NCBI RefSeq assembly: GCF_003473545.1
Contig: NZ_QUCM01000004.1
Location: 62,001-126,000, forward strand
Source: Clostridium sp. AM22-11AC
GTDB lineage: Bacteria > Bacillota > Clostridia > Lachnospirales > Lachnospiraceae
Direction: 5' to 3'
DNA length: 64,000 bases
A program made the translations under genes and the position numbers. The notes under the pieces are model-generated. The model did not search any database. It saw only the letters and a program-made list of their open reading frames with translations, and was not told the DNA's origin. Below are positions 1-7,980 of this stretch, one piece after another (the stretch's first letter is position 1; the number at the start of each line of letters is the position of its first letter).

Positions 1-1083
1 TCCCTGGGTATGGCAGATCTGAAGGATCCGCTCCTGCTGCCCCAGATGTATTTTCTCCCCAATCCTCGGTCTGCATACATTTCTTGCGATCAGCCGGTCA
101 TATCCCATCTCATTTTTCTCCGGCGTGATCTGACAGCTGTTAGAATAAATATCTTTTAACAGCATTTCTTCTTTTTCTTCATACAGCCGGATATCCAGAT
201 CTAAGACTACATCCAGATCCAGTTCCCGCATCTGCCCGTCCGGATCCGGTTTCGCCTCCACTTCTCCATGAGCCAGGCGCAAAGATACCATGGGGATCTG
301 TCCTTCATGTGCCTGGGCTATCTCTATATCACCTGAAAACGGGATCACCTCTTCCATCCACTGCACCGGCATATTTTCTTCTTCTGTTTCATAGATCACA
401 AATAATGTAAGCTGTCCTTCCAGGTGCAGGCGGCCATCTAACGGCTTTACAGACTGGCTGCTTATGGAAATATCCTTCCACAATAGATTTTCTATATCCG
501 GTCTTCCCCCTGTAAGGACCGTATTTTCCCGTATACGGTAAGTATCTTTACGGTGAAGAGCCAGTATAACAGGAGAAATACTTCCCATTTTCACTTCCGG
601 GGGCATTTCTTCTGTCTGACTTGAAAAACTTCCGGCTGTTCCCGTCTCCTTCAGGTCCGAAGCTGCCATCTGGGATGTTTCTCCCTCTGTATGGATCTCC
701 ACCGTGATCACAGCTTTTACCCCCAGCTTCCTGGAATTGATCATATCCGTTTTCATGTCTTCCAGGATCCAGTTTAAACCTGTATGATCTCCTTCTGCCA
801 GTCCCGGAACATTTACAGTCTCTTCAAAAGGAATGTTTCCTCCTAATGTTTCCAGTCCCCCATTTTCTTTTCTGTAAAGAACCTGAAATTCCAGTTTTCC
901 TTTTACTGTGATCTTCTCCTCCTGGGTCTTTACATTTTCCCCCTGGATATGAGCCTGCTCCAGTATGACCTGTTCCATATCTTCCAGTGTATCAGGAACA
1001 ATAAAATCTTCGTCCAGAGTGATCTGGGTCACTGCATTTCCTTTCCACCGGTTCATATGTATCTGCTTCTTTATTAATTCCAT
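1..1083 (-). CDS. DUF3794-type spore/LysM-associated protein, C-terminus outside the window
   Basis: The frame is open from an ATG at 1083 to the left edge (361 codons, no stop), so the C-terminus is missing. It begins MELIKKQIHMNRWKGNAVTQ and is rich in beta-strand stretches such as KGKLEFQVLYR and KLGVKAVITVEIHTEGE. This fits DUF3794, which in Clostridia is usually found with a C-terminal LysM and is linked to spore coat or cortex assembly; the LysM part cannot be seen here. The start is chosen because AGGTG lies six bases upstream. That Shine-Dalgarno is inside the 3' arm of the cysE terminator hairpin. A second ATG at codon 10 has a weaker site. The family call is from recall of the domain pattern. 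Confidence 0.75.
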   Translation of the reverse strand, partial: MELIKKQIHMNRWKGNAVTQITLDEDFIVPDTLEDMEQVILEQAHIQGENVKTQEEKITVKGKLEFQVLYRKENGGLETLGGNIPFEETVNVPGLAEGDHTGLNWILEDMKTDMINSRKLGVKAVITVEIHTEGETSQMAASDLKETGTAGSFSSQTEEMPPEVKMGSISPVILALHRKDTYRIRENTVLTGGRPDIENLLWKDISISSQSVKPLDGRLHLEGQLTLFVIYETEEENMPVQWMEEVIPFSGDIEIAQAHEGQIPMVSLRLAHGEVEAKPDPDGQMRELDLDVVLDLDIRLYEEKEEMLLKDIYSNSCQITPEKNEMGYDRLIARNVCRPRIGEKIHLGQQERILQICHTQG

Positions 1084-1143
1084 AAAAAACACCTGCCGTT
1101 CTCATAGTCTTTTACGAAAGTCTATGCGGACAACAGGTGTTTT
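1084..1143 (-). terminator. Intrinsic terminator after cysE, overlapping the next gene's RBS
   Basis: Arms AAAACACCTG (1086-1095) and CAGGTGTTTT (1134-1143) enclose a second stem CATAG/CTATG and CTTT/AAAG. Read on the minus strand, the hairpin is followed by TTTTTT directly before the ATG at 1083. The descending arm contains AGGTG, the only good Shine-Dalgarno for the downstream gene. Confidence 0.8.
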
Positions 1144-1149
1144 ATAACT

Positions 1150-1788
1150 TTACTGCTTATTTAACTTTTCTTTTAACTGGCGTATCTCCTCTTCCATCTG
1201 GAGCATACGCTCTTTCATTATTTCATATTCTTCCAGTGTCATGGTCTCTTTCCGCTTTGGAAGTGTAACACCATCTTTTTTTACAGGTCTTGCAGGAATT
1301 CCCACTGCTGTTACATTATCTTCCAGTGGTTTTAAAAGAACTGCATTGGCAGCAATGGAGCAGTTGTCGCCTACTTCAAAGGCTCCTAATATCTTGGCTC
1401 CGGCACCTACCATTACATTATTTCCAAGAGTAGGATGACGTTTGCCTTTCTGGGTACCAACACCGCCTAATGTAACGCCCTGATAAATCGTACAGTTATC
1501 ACCTACAACAGCGGTTTCACCGATGACCACGCCGGAACCATGGTCAATCAGGATCCCATGTCCTAACTGCGCTCCCGGATGGATCTCGATCAGAGTGAAA
1601 AACCTGGCGATCTGTGAGATCAGTCTGGCAATAAAGAACATTTTATGCTTATAAAACCAGTGGGCAAAACGATGCCAGATCAGAGCATGTATCCCCTGAT
1701 ACAAAAGTAAAACTTCCAAAGCACTTCTTGCTGCCGGGTCACGTTCCTGTACTGCTTTGATGTCTAACCAAATGTCTTTAAATATCAT
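1150..1788 (-). CDS. cysE: Serine O-acetyltransferase
   Basis: A 212-residue cytoplasmic enzyme that acetylates L-serine with acetyl-CoA, the first step of cysteine synthesis. An alpha-helical N-terminus (about 1-65) leads into a left-handed beta-helix with hexapeptide repeats. Visible signatures are IHPGAQLGHGILIDHGSGVV, GVTLGGVG and GNNVMVGAGAKILG. The C-terminus is a predicted coiled coil rich in E and K. The length fits the short EpsC/SrpH-type enzymes rather than the approximately 270-residue E. coli CysE. A GAGGGAG Shine-Dalgarno lies just upstream. The mRNA leader (about 150 nt) carries two conserved hairpin motifs shared with mutS2. Confidence 0.95.
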   Translation of the reverse strand: MIFKDIWLDIKAVQERDPAARSALEVLLLYQGIHALIWHRFAHWFYKHKMFFIARLISQIARFFTLIEIHPGAQLGHGILIDHGSGVVIGETAVVGDNCTIYQGVTLGGVGTQKGKRHPTLGNNVMVGAGAKILGAFEVGDNCSIAANAVLLKPLEDNVTAVGIPARPVKKDGVTLPKRKETMTLEEYEIMKERMLQMEEEIRQLKEKLNKQ

Positions 1789-1836
1789 AATACGGCTCCC
1801 TCATGGTGTATTCGCAATGCGTCACTCATGGACACG

Positions 1837-1884
1837 CACTGACGTGCTCTACTGTCTGCTTACGCAGACGGTCCATTCGTTAAT
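1837..1884 (-). promoter_or_regulatory. Leader motif E2 copy (cysE): ACGAA-hairpin-AGTAGAG
   Basis: On the minus strand: TTAACGAA, hairpin GTCTGC-GTAA-GCAGAC (1854-1869), AGTAGAGC, then hairpin GCAC-GTCA-GTGC (1837-1848). The same order with covarying stems is found upstream of mutS2 and glucokinase. Function unknown. Confidence 0.6.
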
Positions 1885-1892
1885 GGCCCAAA

Positions 1893-1927
1893 CAAAACAA
1901 ATGTCTGCTGCGCAGCCGCTTGTTTTG
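1893..1927 (-). promoter_or_regulatory. Leader motif E1 copy (cysE): AACAAGCG...CATTTGTT hairpin
   Basis: Outer arms CAAAACAA/TTGTTTTG enclose GCG, GCTGC-GCA-GCAGA and CAT. Matching hairpins precede mutS2 (43585-43621) and the cell-wall-binding gene (48583-48618). It begins about 12 nt downstream of the -10 box. Confidence 0.6.
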
Positions 1928-1938
1928 CTTTAGGGCTC

Positions 1939-1947
1939 ATTATATCA
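1939..1947 (-). promoter_or_regulatory. Extended -10 promoter of cysE
   Basis: Minus strand TGATATAAT, a perfect TGnTATAAT extended -10. No good -35 is visible. mutS2 has the same ATGATATAAT string before its own leader. Confidence 0.6.
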
Positions 1948-1994
1948 TATGTTATTTTTCAAAAAAAGAGCGCATTTTTATTTTTCATGCATTT

Positions 1995-2417
1995 TTATTG
2001 AAACACAACCGGCAGATCCAGTAATTCCGTTTTCACCACAATATATGGACTGGAGCTCTCAACGCCTTTATCCTCTCCATTTTCAGGTCCTTTTAATTCC
2101 GTTGCTATTACAACAGAATTTCCCGTCAGATATAGCTCATTCACACAGATGCTGTATCCGCCGCCTTCCTGGGGCCCATATCCAACAGCTATGTACAGAT
2201 TTTCATCTGTTGTATAGGTCATTTTAAAGGGTGCTGATGTTTTCTGTTTGATCAGCGTCTGCAGCTCCTGAGGAAGTTCGCTGTCGGAAACAGGTGTGAT
2301 CGTGAGATCCCGCACTTTTTCCTCTTTTTTACCCAGAATGCTGCAGCCGGATAAAAGCAGGCAAAGTGCCACGATCCCGACGCAGACTGTACATAATAAA
2401 CGCTTTCCGTTTTTCAT
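1995..2417 (-). CDS. PrcB-like lipoprotein
   Basis: A 140-residue secreted protein. The N-terminus is a lipoprotein signal (MKNGKRLLCTVCVGIVALCL) followed by the lipobox LSGC. The C-terminal half (GGGYSICVNELYLTGNSVV and SPYIVVKTEL) resembles the PrcB C-terminal domain found in small Clostridial lipoproteins; the function in this group is unknown. The ATG at 2417 is preferred over the in-frame TTG at 2420 because GGGAG is nine bases before it. That site lies in the 3' arm of the terminator following ilvE. Confidence 0.75.
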   Translation of the reverse strand: MKNGKRLLCTVCVGIVALCLLLSGCSILGKKEEKVRDLTITPVSDSELPQELQTLIKQKTSAPFKMTYTTDENLYIAVGYGPQEGGGYSICVNELYLTGNSVVIATELKGPENGEDKGVESSSPYIVVKTELLDLPVVFQ

Positions 2418-2418
2418 C

Positions 2419-2466
2419 AAAAAAATCTCCCGGATATACTGTTACAACAATATATCCAGGAGATTT
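2419..2466 (-). terminator. Intrinsic terminator after ilvE, overlapping the lipoprotein RBS
   Basis: Arms AAATCTCCCGGATATA (2423-2438) and TATATCCAGGAGATTT (2451-2466) pair over 16 positions with one C-A mismatch. On the minus strand the hairpin is followed by a run of seven T, then G and the ATG of the next gene. The GGGAG Shine-Dalgarno is in the descending arm. Confidence 0.85.
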
Positions 2467-2495
2467 CATTTCTATGTTTGTCTGTTTGATATTTA

Positions 2496-3521
2496 TTAGC
2501 AGATCTTTCTGATCCAGCCTTCTGGAGCTTCGATACGGCCCATCTGGATACCGGTTAAAGTATCATACAGCTTCTTGATCACTGGTCCCATCTCGTCCAT
2601 ACCGCTTGGGAAGCAGATCTCTTTGCCGTGGTCTACAACCTTGCCTACTGGGGAGATAACTGCTGCAGTACCGCAAAGTCCGCACTCAGCGAAGTCACCT
2701 AACTCAGACAGCTTAACAGGTCTCTGGGTAACCTTTAATCCAAGGTAGTGCTCTGCAACGTATACCAGAGAACGTCTTGTGATAGAAGGAAGGATAGAGT
2801 CAGACTTTGGAGTAACAACTTCGCCGTCCTTGGTTACGAACAGGAAGTTTGCACCACCGGTCTCTTCTACATAAGTTCTGGTTGCCGGATCCAGGAACAT
2901 GTTCTCATCAAATCCATTTGCATGTGCTACTTCATGTGCATGAAGGCTCATTGCATAGTTCAGACCAGCCTTTACATGGCCTGTTCCGTGAGGTGCTGCA
3001 CGGTCGAAGTCACTGACACAGATGGTGATCGGCTTAGCGCCGCCCTTGAAGTATGGTCCAACTGGTGTAACGAACATTCTGAACTGATATTCGTGGGATG
3101 GCTTAACACCGATTACAGGACCTGAAGCAAACATATATGGACGGATGTATAAGGTTGCGCCGCTTCCGTAAGGTGGAACCCATGCTGCGTTTGCCTTAAC
3201 AACCTGATCCAATGCGTCTAAGAATTTCTCCTTAGGGAATACTGGCATTTCCAGTCTGGATGCGGAGTCCATCATACGCTCTGCGTTCATGTCAGGACGG
3301 AAAGTAACGATGCTGCCGTCTTCTGTTGTGTAAGCCTTTAAGCCCTCGAAACATTCCTGGCAGTACTGTAAGATACCTGCGCACTCGTTAATAGTAACAT
3401 TGGAGTCAGCGGTCAGAGTTCCCTCATCCCATGCTCCGTCTTTATAGTTTGATACATAACGCATATCAGTTGGCATGTAGCTGAAACCGATATTTGCCCA
3501 GTCAAGATTTTTCTTTTCCAC
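2496..3521 (-). CDS. ilvE: Branched-chain amino acid aminotransferase
   Basis: A 341-residue PLP enzyme of fold type IV that interconverts Leu/Ile/Val and their 2-oxo acids using glutamate/2-oxoglutarate. Visible signatures are the PLP-lysine segment GTGHVKAGLNYAMSLHAHEV and the substrate/cofactor region TYVEETGGANFLFV. Length and the N-terminus (GFSYMPTDMRYVSNYKDG) fit the type II BCAT family. The start is GTG at 3521, chosen because GGAGG lies about ten bases upstream. A strong terminator follows the stop. Confidence 0.95.
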   Translation of the reverse strand: MEKKNLDWANIGFSYMPTDMRYVSNYKDGAWDEGTLTADSNVTINECAGILQYCQECFEGLKAYTTEDGSIVTFRPDMNAERMMDSASRLEMPVFPKEKFLDALDQVVKANAAWVPPYGSGATLYIRPYMFASGPVIGVKPSHEYQFRMFVTPVGPYFKGGAKPITICVSDFDRAAPHGTGHVKAGLNYAMSLHAHEVAHANGFDENMFLDPATRTYVEETGGANFLFVTKDGEVVTPKSDSILPSITRRSLVYVAEHYLGLKVTQRPVKLSELGDFAECGLCGTAAVISPVGKVVDHGKEICFPSGMDEMGPVIKKLYDTLTGIQMGRIEAPEGWIRKIC

Positions 3522-3709
3522 GATCTTGTATCCTCCGTTTCTTAATTCTTCTTACTGATTTTCATCATTTTAAATATGTACTTACCTTGTTGCTCATTAT
3601 AGTCTCATTATTTCTGAAAATCAATGAAAATTTGTTTCATCTGCTATGCAATTCATGCATATCTGGTATAACCGCGGGCTTTAACAGCTGCCCCGGCTAT
3701 ATACTCTGG

Positions 3710-5107
3710 TTATTTTCCAGCGCCTTCTCCTGCAAAATATTCTTTTGTCAGTTTCACCACTGTTCCGGAAAGAAGGAACAGGGCGATCAGGTTGGGGATC
3801 GCCATAAGACCGTTAAATGTCTCTGCAATATTCCACATCAGACCCAGATCTGCAGTAGCCCCTAAAATAGCCACCAGTGAATATGCTACCATAAACGGCT
3901 TAATGACTTTTTCTGAGAATAAAAATTCAATACATCTTGCGCCGTAAAGTCCCCAGCCCAGAATGGTAGAGAATGCGAAACAGCACATGGCAACTGCAGT
4001 AAAGACAGATACCCAGTTTCCATAAACAGAAATAAATCCCTGAATAGTCAGCTCTGCGCCTGCTGCCTGTCCGTAACCTACCGGTACCTGACTGCAAAGG
4101 ATAACAAGAGCTGTTAATGTACAGATCACAATGGTATCGGTAAATACTTCAAAAATACCGAACATTCCCTGCTTTACCGGTTTTCTGGTATCTGCACATG
4201 CATGGGCGATAGAGCCGGTACCAAGACCTGCCTCATTGGAGAAGATACCTCTGGAAACGCCTTTTTTCATACTCATAAACAGGCTTCCCACTGCTCCGCC
4301 TGTTACAGCTGCAGGTTTAAAAGCACCTTCAAAAATGGCCTGGATCACAGATGGAAGTGCCTGGATCCTAAAGAGGATGATACCTACAGATAACACAATA
4401 TAAAGGAGCGCCATAAAAGGAACCAGCTTCTCTGTTACCTGACCAATACGCTTTACACCGCCTAACAGGATCAGAGCTACCAAAGCGGCAATGATGATAC
4501 CCTGGATCAGGTTGGAAGTCTTTACTGCCCCTTCTGAGATCAGTCCACAGCTTAAGAGAGCAGAGTTCACAGCCGTTGTGATCGTATTGACCTGGGTTGC
4601 ATTTCCTGTACCAAATACAGTAAGCACACCGAAAGCGGAAAACAGGACAGCTAAAAACTGCCAGTTCTTTCCAAGTCCATTTTTAATATAGTACATAGGA
4701 CCGCCTACCAGATCCCCTTCTTTGTTTGTCTCACGGTAGTAGACAGCCAGAGTTACCTCTGCAAATTTGGTGCACATACCAAGAACGGCAGAAACCCACA
4801 TCCAGAACACAGCGCCTGGTCCTCCAATGGCAATGGCTCCTGCTACACCGGCAATATTTCCTGTTCCAACTGTGGCCGCCAGAGCCGTACACACCGCCTG
4901 AAATGGTGTCAGCGCTCCGTCAGAAGCATTTCTCTTGCGGAACATCCTTCCGATGGTAGTCTGGATGGCATAGGAGAACTTGCGGATCTGCAAAAAACCG
5001 GTACGGCAGCTTAAATAAAAGCCAACGCCGATGATGCAGACCATTGCAGGAACACCCCAGATAAAATCATTCACAACCTGGTTAATCGTTTCAATGGTGC
5101 TGAGCAT
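3710..5107 (-). CDS. Sodium:alanine symporter (AGCS family)
   Basis: A 465-residue integral membrane protein with about 10-11 hydrophobic segments, importing alanine or glycine with Na+. Family signatures are ALAATVGTGNIAGVAGAIAI near residue 75 and FSNEAGLGTGSIAHACADT near residue 290. It is 40 nt downstream of sstT on the same strand, so the two symporters are probably co-transcribed. A GAGGAT Shine-Dalgarno precedes the ATG. The 187-nt gap to ilvE shows no clear promoter or terminator. Confidence 0.93.
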   Translation of the reverse strand: MLSTIETINQVVNDFIWGVPAMVCIIGVGFYLSCRTGFLQIRKFSYAIQTTIGRMFRKRNASDGALTPFQAVCTALAATVGTGNIAGVAGAIAIGGPGAVFWMWVSAVLGMCTKFAEVTLAVYYRETNKEGDLVGGPMYYIKNGLGKNWQFLAVLFSAFGVLTVFGTGNATQVNTITTAVNSALLSCGLISEGAVKTSNLIQGIIIAALVALILLGGVKRIGQVTEKLVPFMALLYIVLSVGIILFRIQALPSVIQAIFEGAFKPAAVTGGAVGSLFMSMKKGVSRGIFSNEAGLGTGSIAHACADTRKPVKQGMFGIFEVFTDTIVICTLTALVILCSQVPVGYGQAAGAELTIQGFISVYGNWVSVFTAVAMCCFAFSTILGWGLYGARCIEFLFSEKVIKPFMVAYSLVAILGATADLGLMWNIAETFNGLMAIPNLIALFLLSGTVVKLTKEYFAGEGAGK

Positions 5108-5147
5108 GGATAAATCCTCATCTTTCTAAATCAAAACTGATCAAAAA

Positions 5148-6371
5148 TTAAAACTTGATTTCTTTTCCTTCCAGACGCCACTGTCTGAATTCTGCAGATG
5201 CAGAAAGAAGCAGGTCGGAAGAAGAGTTTAATGCTGTTTCTACAGAGTCCTGGATCACGCCGATGATAAAGCCGATACCTACGATCTGCATGGCAATGTC
5301 ATTGGAAATACCGAAAAGTGAGCATGCCATAGGGATCAGAAGCAGGGAACCTCCTGCTACACCAGATGCGCCGCAGGCAGATAAAGTTGCCAGGATACTT
5401 AAGATAATGGCACTTGGGATATCAACTGCGATACCTAAGGTGTGGGCTGCAGCCAGTGTCATGACTGTGATAGTGATCGCTGCACCGTCCATGTTGATGG
5501 TTGCTCCCAGTGGAATGGTAACAGAATATGTATCCTTATCCAGTCCCATTTCTGCGCAGGCTTCCATATTAATAGGAATGTTTGCAGCAGAACTGCGGGT
5601 AAAGAATGCAGTAATGGCACTCTTTTTTAAGCACTTGAAGATCAGCGGATATGGGTTCTTACGGATGCACCAGAATACCAGGATCGGGTTGGTGACAAAG
5701 TAGATAAACAGCATAGAGCCTAAAAGCACTGCTAACAGTTTACCATATTCTGTGAAAGTTGAAAGTCCATTTACAGAAACGGTATTGTATACAAGACCCA
5801 TAATACCAAATGGAGCACACTGGATGATCCAGGTTACGGTCTTTGAAAGAGCTGCGGAAATATCATTTAAAGACTGCTTGGTGGTATCAGATGCCTTACG
5901 AAGTGCGATACCGATAAGAACGGCCCATACAAGGATGCCGATGTAGTTTGCAGATACTAAAGACTGTACCGGGTTTGTTACCACATTCATAAGAAGTGTT
6001 CTTAATACTTCTGCTACACCCTGAGGTGCTGCCATATCAGTTGCCGCATCCACCAGTGTCAGTGTTACAGGAAATGCACTGCTTGCAGTAACTGCTACGA
6101 TAGCTGCAAGGAAGGTACTGAACATATACATAATAATAACTGTACGGATGACGCCTCCGTGGCTTTTTCCTGCGTAGCACAGAGAACTGATAACTAAGAA
6201 AAATACTAACAATGGCGCAATGGCTTTTAACGCGCCAACAAATACATCACCTAAAATGGCGATCCCTCCTTCGGACGGAACAAACATTCCTAATAAAGCA
6301 CCGATCACAAGACCAGCCACAATCCTCTGCACCAGGCTGATGCCGGTCCAGGCCTGAACTATCTTCTTCAT
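5148..6371 (-). CDS. sstT: Serine/threonine:Na+ symporter
   Basis: A 407-residue dicarboxylate/amino acid:cation symporter (DAACS) fold. Signatures are GRS-type SSAANIPINMEACAEMG and the substrate loop PLGATINMDGAAITITVM, followed by SACGASGVAGGSLLLIPMAC. These match SstT, the Na+-coupled serine/threonine importer, including its usual length. The AGGA site is seven bases before the ATG. It leads a likely two-gene unit with the downstream alanine symporter. Confidence 0.93.
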   Translation of the reverse strand: MKKIVQAWTGISLVQRIVAGLVIGALLGMFVPSEGGIAILGDVFVGALKAIAPLLVFFLVISSLCYAGKSHGGVIRTVIIMYMFSTFLAAIVAVTASSAFPVTLTLVDAATDMAAPQGVAEVLRTLLMNVVTNPVQSLVSANYIGILVWAVLIGIALRKASDTTKQSLNDISAALSKTVTWIIQCAPFGIMGLVYNTVSVNGLSTFTEYGKLLAVLLGSMLFIYFVTNPILVFWCIRKNPYPLIFKCLKKSAITAFFTRSSAANIPINMEACAEMGLDKDTYSVTIPLGATINMDGAAITITVMTLAAAHTLGIAVDIPSAIILSILATLSACGASGVAGGSLLLIPMACSLFGISNDIAMQIVGIGFIIGVIQDSVETALNSSSDLLLSASAEFRQWRLEGKEIKF

Positions 6372-6558
6372 ACTCTTTTCCTATTCCCTTCTATTTGGTA
6401 AAGTGTTAAAAATACGCAACGGAAAACATTATACACAATATGTCTATAAAATACAAATGTTTTTTTCTGGCGGACACTTTTAGATGATTGTACACGAACC
6501 TGCATAAATTTCCCATTGTCCTAATATGATGTAAAAAACGTTCTCAAGGGGATAACCC

Positions 6559-6840
6559 ATGAAAGATTATATTGAAGAACGAGCTGTCGCCATTGCCAAT
6601 TACATCATAGATCACAACGCTACTGTCCGGCAGACAGCAAAACGCTTTGGGATCAGTAAGAGCACAGTACACAAGGACTGCACGGAGAGACTGATCTCCA
6701 TCAATCCGGCTCTCGCCGCCCAGACAAGAGTAGTCCTGGATCTGAACAAATCCGAGCGTCATATCCGGGGTGGGATGGCTACAAAGGAGAAATATCAATA
6801 CCAGCATCGACTTGCCATCTGCAGTCGGGAAGAGAAGTAA
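6559..6840 (+). CDS. spoIIID: Sporulation transcription regulator SpoIIID
   Basis: A 93-residue DNA-binding protein that acts in the mother cell after sigma-E activation. The helix-turn-helix is at about residues 20-45 (ATVRQTAKRFGISKSTVHKD). The conserved tail (LNKSERHIRGGMATKEKY) is typical. Length is normal. AAGGGG is seven bases upstream of the ATG. The gene stands alone between sstT and a LysR gene. It is strong evidence that the host forms endospores. Confidence 0.95.
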   Translation: MKDYIEERAVAIANYIIDHNATVRQTAKRFGISKSTVHKDCTERLISINPALAAQTRVVLDLNKSERHIRGGMATKEKYQYQHRLAICSREEK

Positions 6841-6866
6841 CGTTTATTTTTGTAATAAGATAGGGT

Positions 6867-7793
6867 TCAGCCATCTGCCGCCTGCAGGACCTCTTTCAGC
6901 GTATCTTTAAATGCAAGAGCCGCTTTGGAATGGTATCTGCCAGGCGGCAGTGCTATTCCCAGATCAATAAAAGCACTTTCTGCACCCAGAGATAAAAACT
7001 CTGCATTTCTGAAATAATGTCTGGAACTGTAATAGGTAAATGCAAGTCCCAGTCCTGCTGCTCCCATAGCTGCTGACATAAGGGCTGACAGCTTGTGATT
7101 GCTGGCAATCGGTTGTATTCCATTCTTATTAAATATCTGCCTTGCTTCCCGGCCCAGGATCGTATCATAATCGCTGAGAAGATATTCATAGGAAAGTGTA
7201 TCTTTTAAATTCACATACTGTGGTATCCTGGAGTCCGGATTATCCTCATTATTTCTTGCAAACTCCATGACCGGGTAGGTATGGCTGGTAATAAGGCATA
7301 TCTCATCTTTCAAGACCCACTCTATATTCAGTCTGGGATCTGCCTCAGACATAACTAAAAGGGCAATATCGATCTCGCCGGACAACAGCTGCTGCTCTAA
7401 TACCATGGAATTTTGCTCCACGATCTCCACTTTCACATCCGGATGCTCCAGGCGGAATGCATTTAACACTGGTGGAAGAAGATAAGAACCTCTGAAACTG
7501 CTGACCCCCATGATCACACGGCCGCTTTTTAACTGTTTCATATCTTTGATCTCGTTTTGTACAGACCGGTATTCTGCCAGTGTCTTATATGCATACTGGA
7601 GCATCAGTTCCCCTTCCTGGGTCAGACGCACTCCCCGGGAAGTACGGATAAACAGCTTACTCCCTACATTATTTTCCAATATGCTTAAAAACTGACTGAG
7701 GCTGGACTGGGCCATAAACAGCCGCTCTGCCGCTTTTGAAATACTCTTTTCTTCTGCTATGGCAATAAAATAATCCAGTTCTTTCATTTCCAT
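6867..7793 (-). CDS. LysR-family transcriptional regulator
   Basis: A 308-residue regulator. The winged HTH occupies residues 1-60 (AEEKSISKAAERLFMAQSSL) and the rest is the periplasmic-binding-like effector domain. It is divergent from the DUF6282 hydrolase and MatC-like permease genes; by the usual LysR pattern it should control that pair and itself. The 187-bp intergenic region contains a perfect T-N11-A type inverted repeat at 7856-7872. An alternative start is the ATG two codons in. Ligand unknown. Confidence 0.9.
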   Translation of the reverse strand: MEMKELDYFIAIAEEKSISKAAERLFMAQSSLSQFLSILENNVGSKLFIRTSRGVRLTQEGELMLQYAYKTLAEYRSVQNEIKDMKQLKSGRVIMGVSSFRGSYLLPPVLNAFRLEHPDVKVEIVEQNSMVLEQQLLSGEIDIALLVMSEADPRLNIEWVLKDEICLITSHTYPVMEFARNNEDNPDSRIPQYVNLKDTLSYEYLLSDYDTILGREARQIFNKNGIQPIASNHKLSALMSAAMGAAGLGLAFTYYSSRHYFRNAEFLSLGAESAFIDLGIALPPGRYHSKAALAFKDTLKEVLQAADG

Positions 7794-7855
7794 GATCTGT
7801 ATTTCCCCCTTTGTTTCGCTGATCCCTGCTGACCAATCTGTGTTTTCTTTATAGC

Positions 7856-7872
7856 TATCGGTTTTTCCGATA
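7856..7872. promoter_or_regulatory. Candidate LysR operator
   Basis: TATCGG-TTTTT-CCGATA, a perfect 6-bp inverted repeat containing T-N11-A, in the divergent region between the LysR gene and the DUF6282 gene. Confidence 0.55.
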
Positions 7873-7980
7873 TATATTATAGCATATTTTGTATTTTTTC
7901 GTTGGCAAAAGTAGATTATTATAATTACATAAGCGATAAAAACAGATCAATAAAATATTCTCTCAAATTGGAGGTTTATT

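Noticed and set aside
5108..5147. Glycine riboswitch before the alanine symporter
   Set aside because: The gap to sstT is only 40 nt, too short for one.
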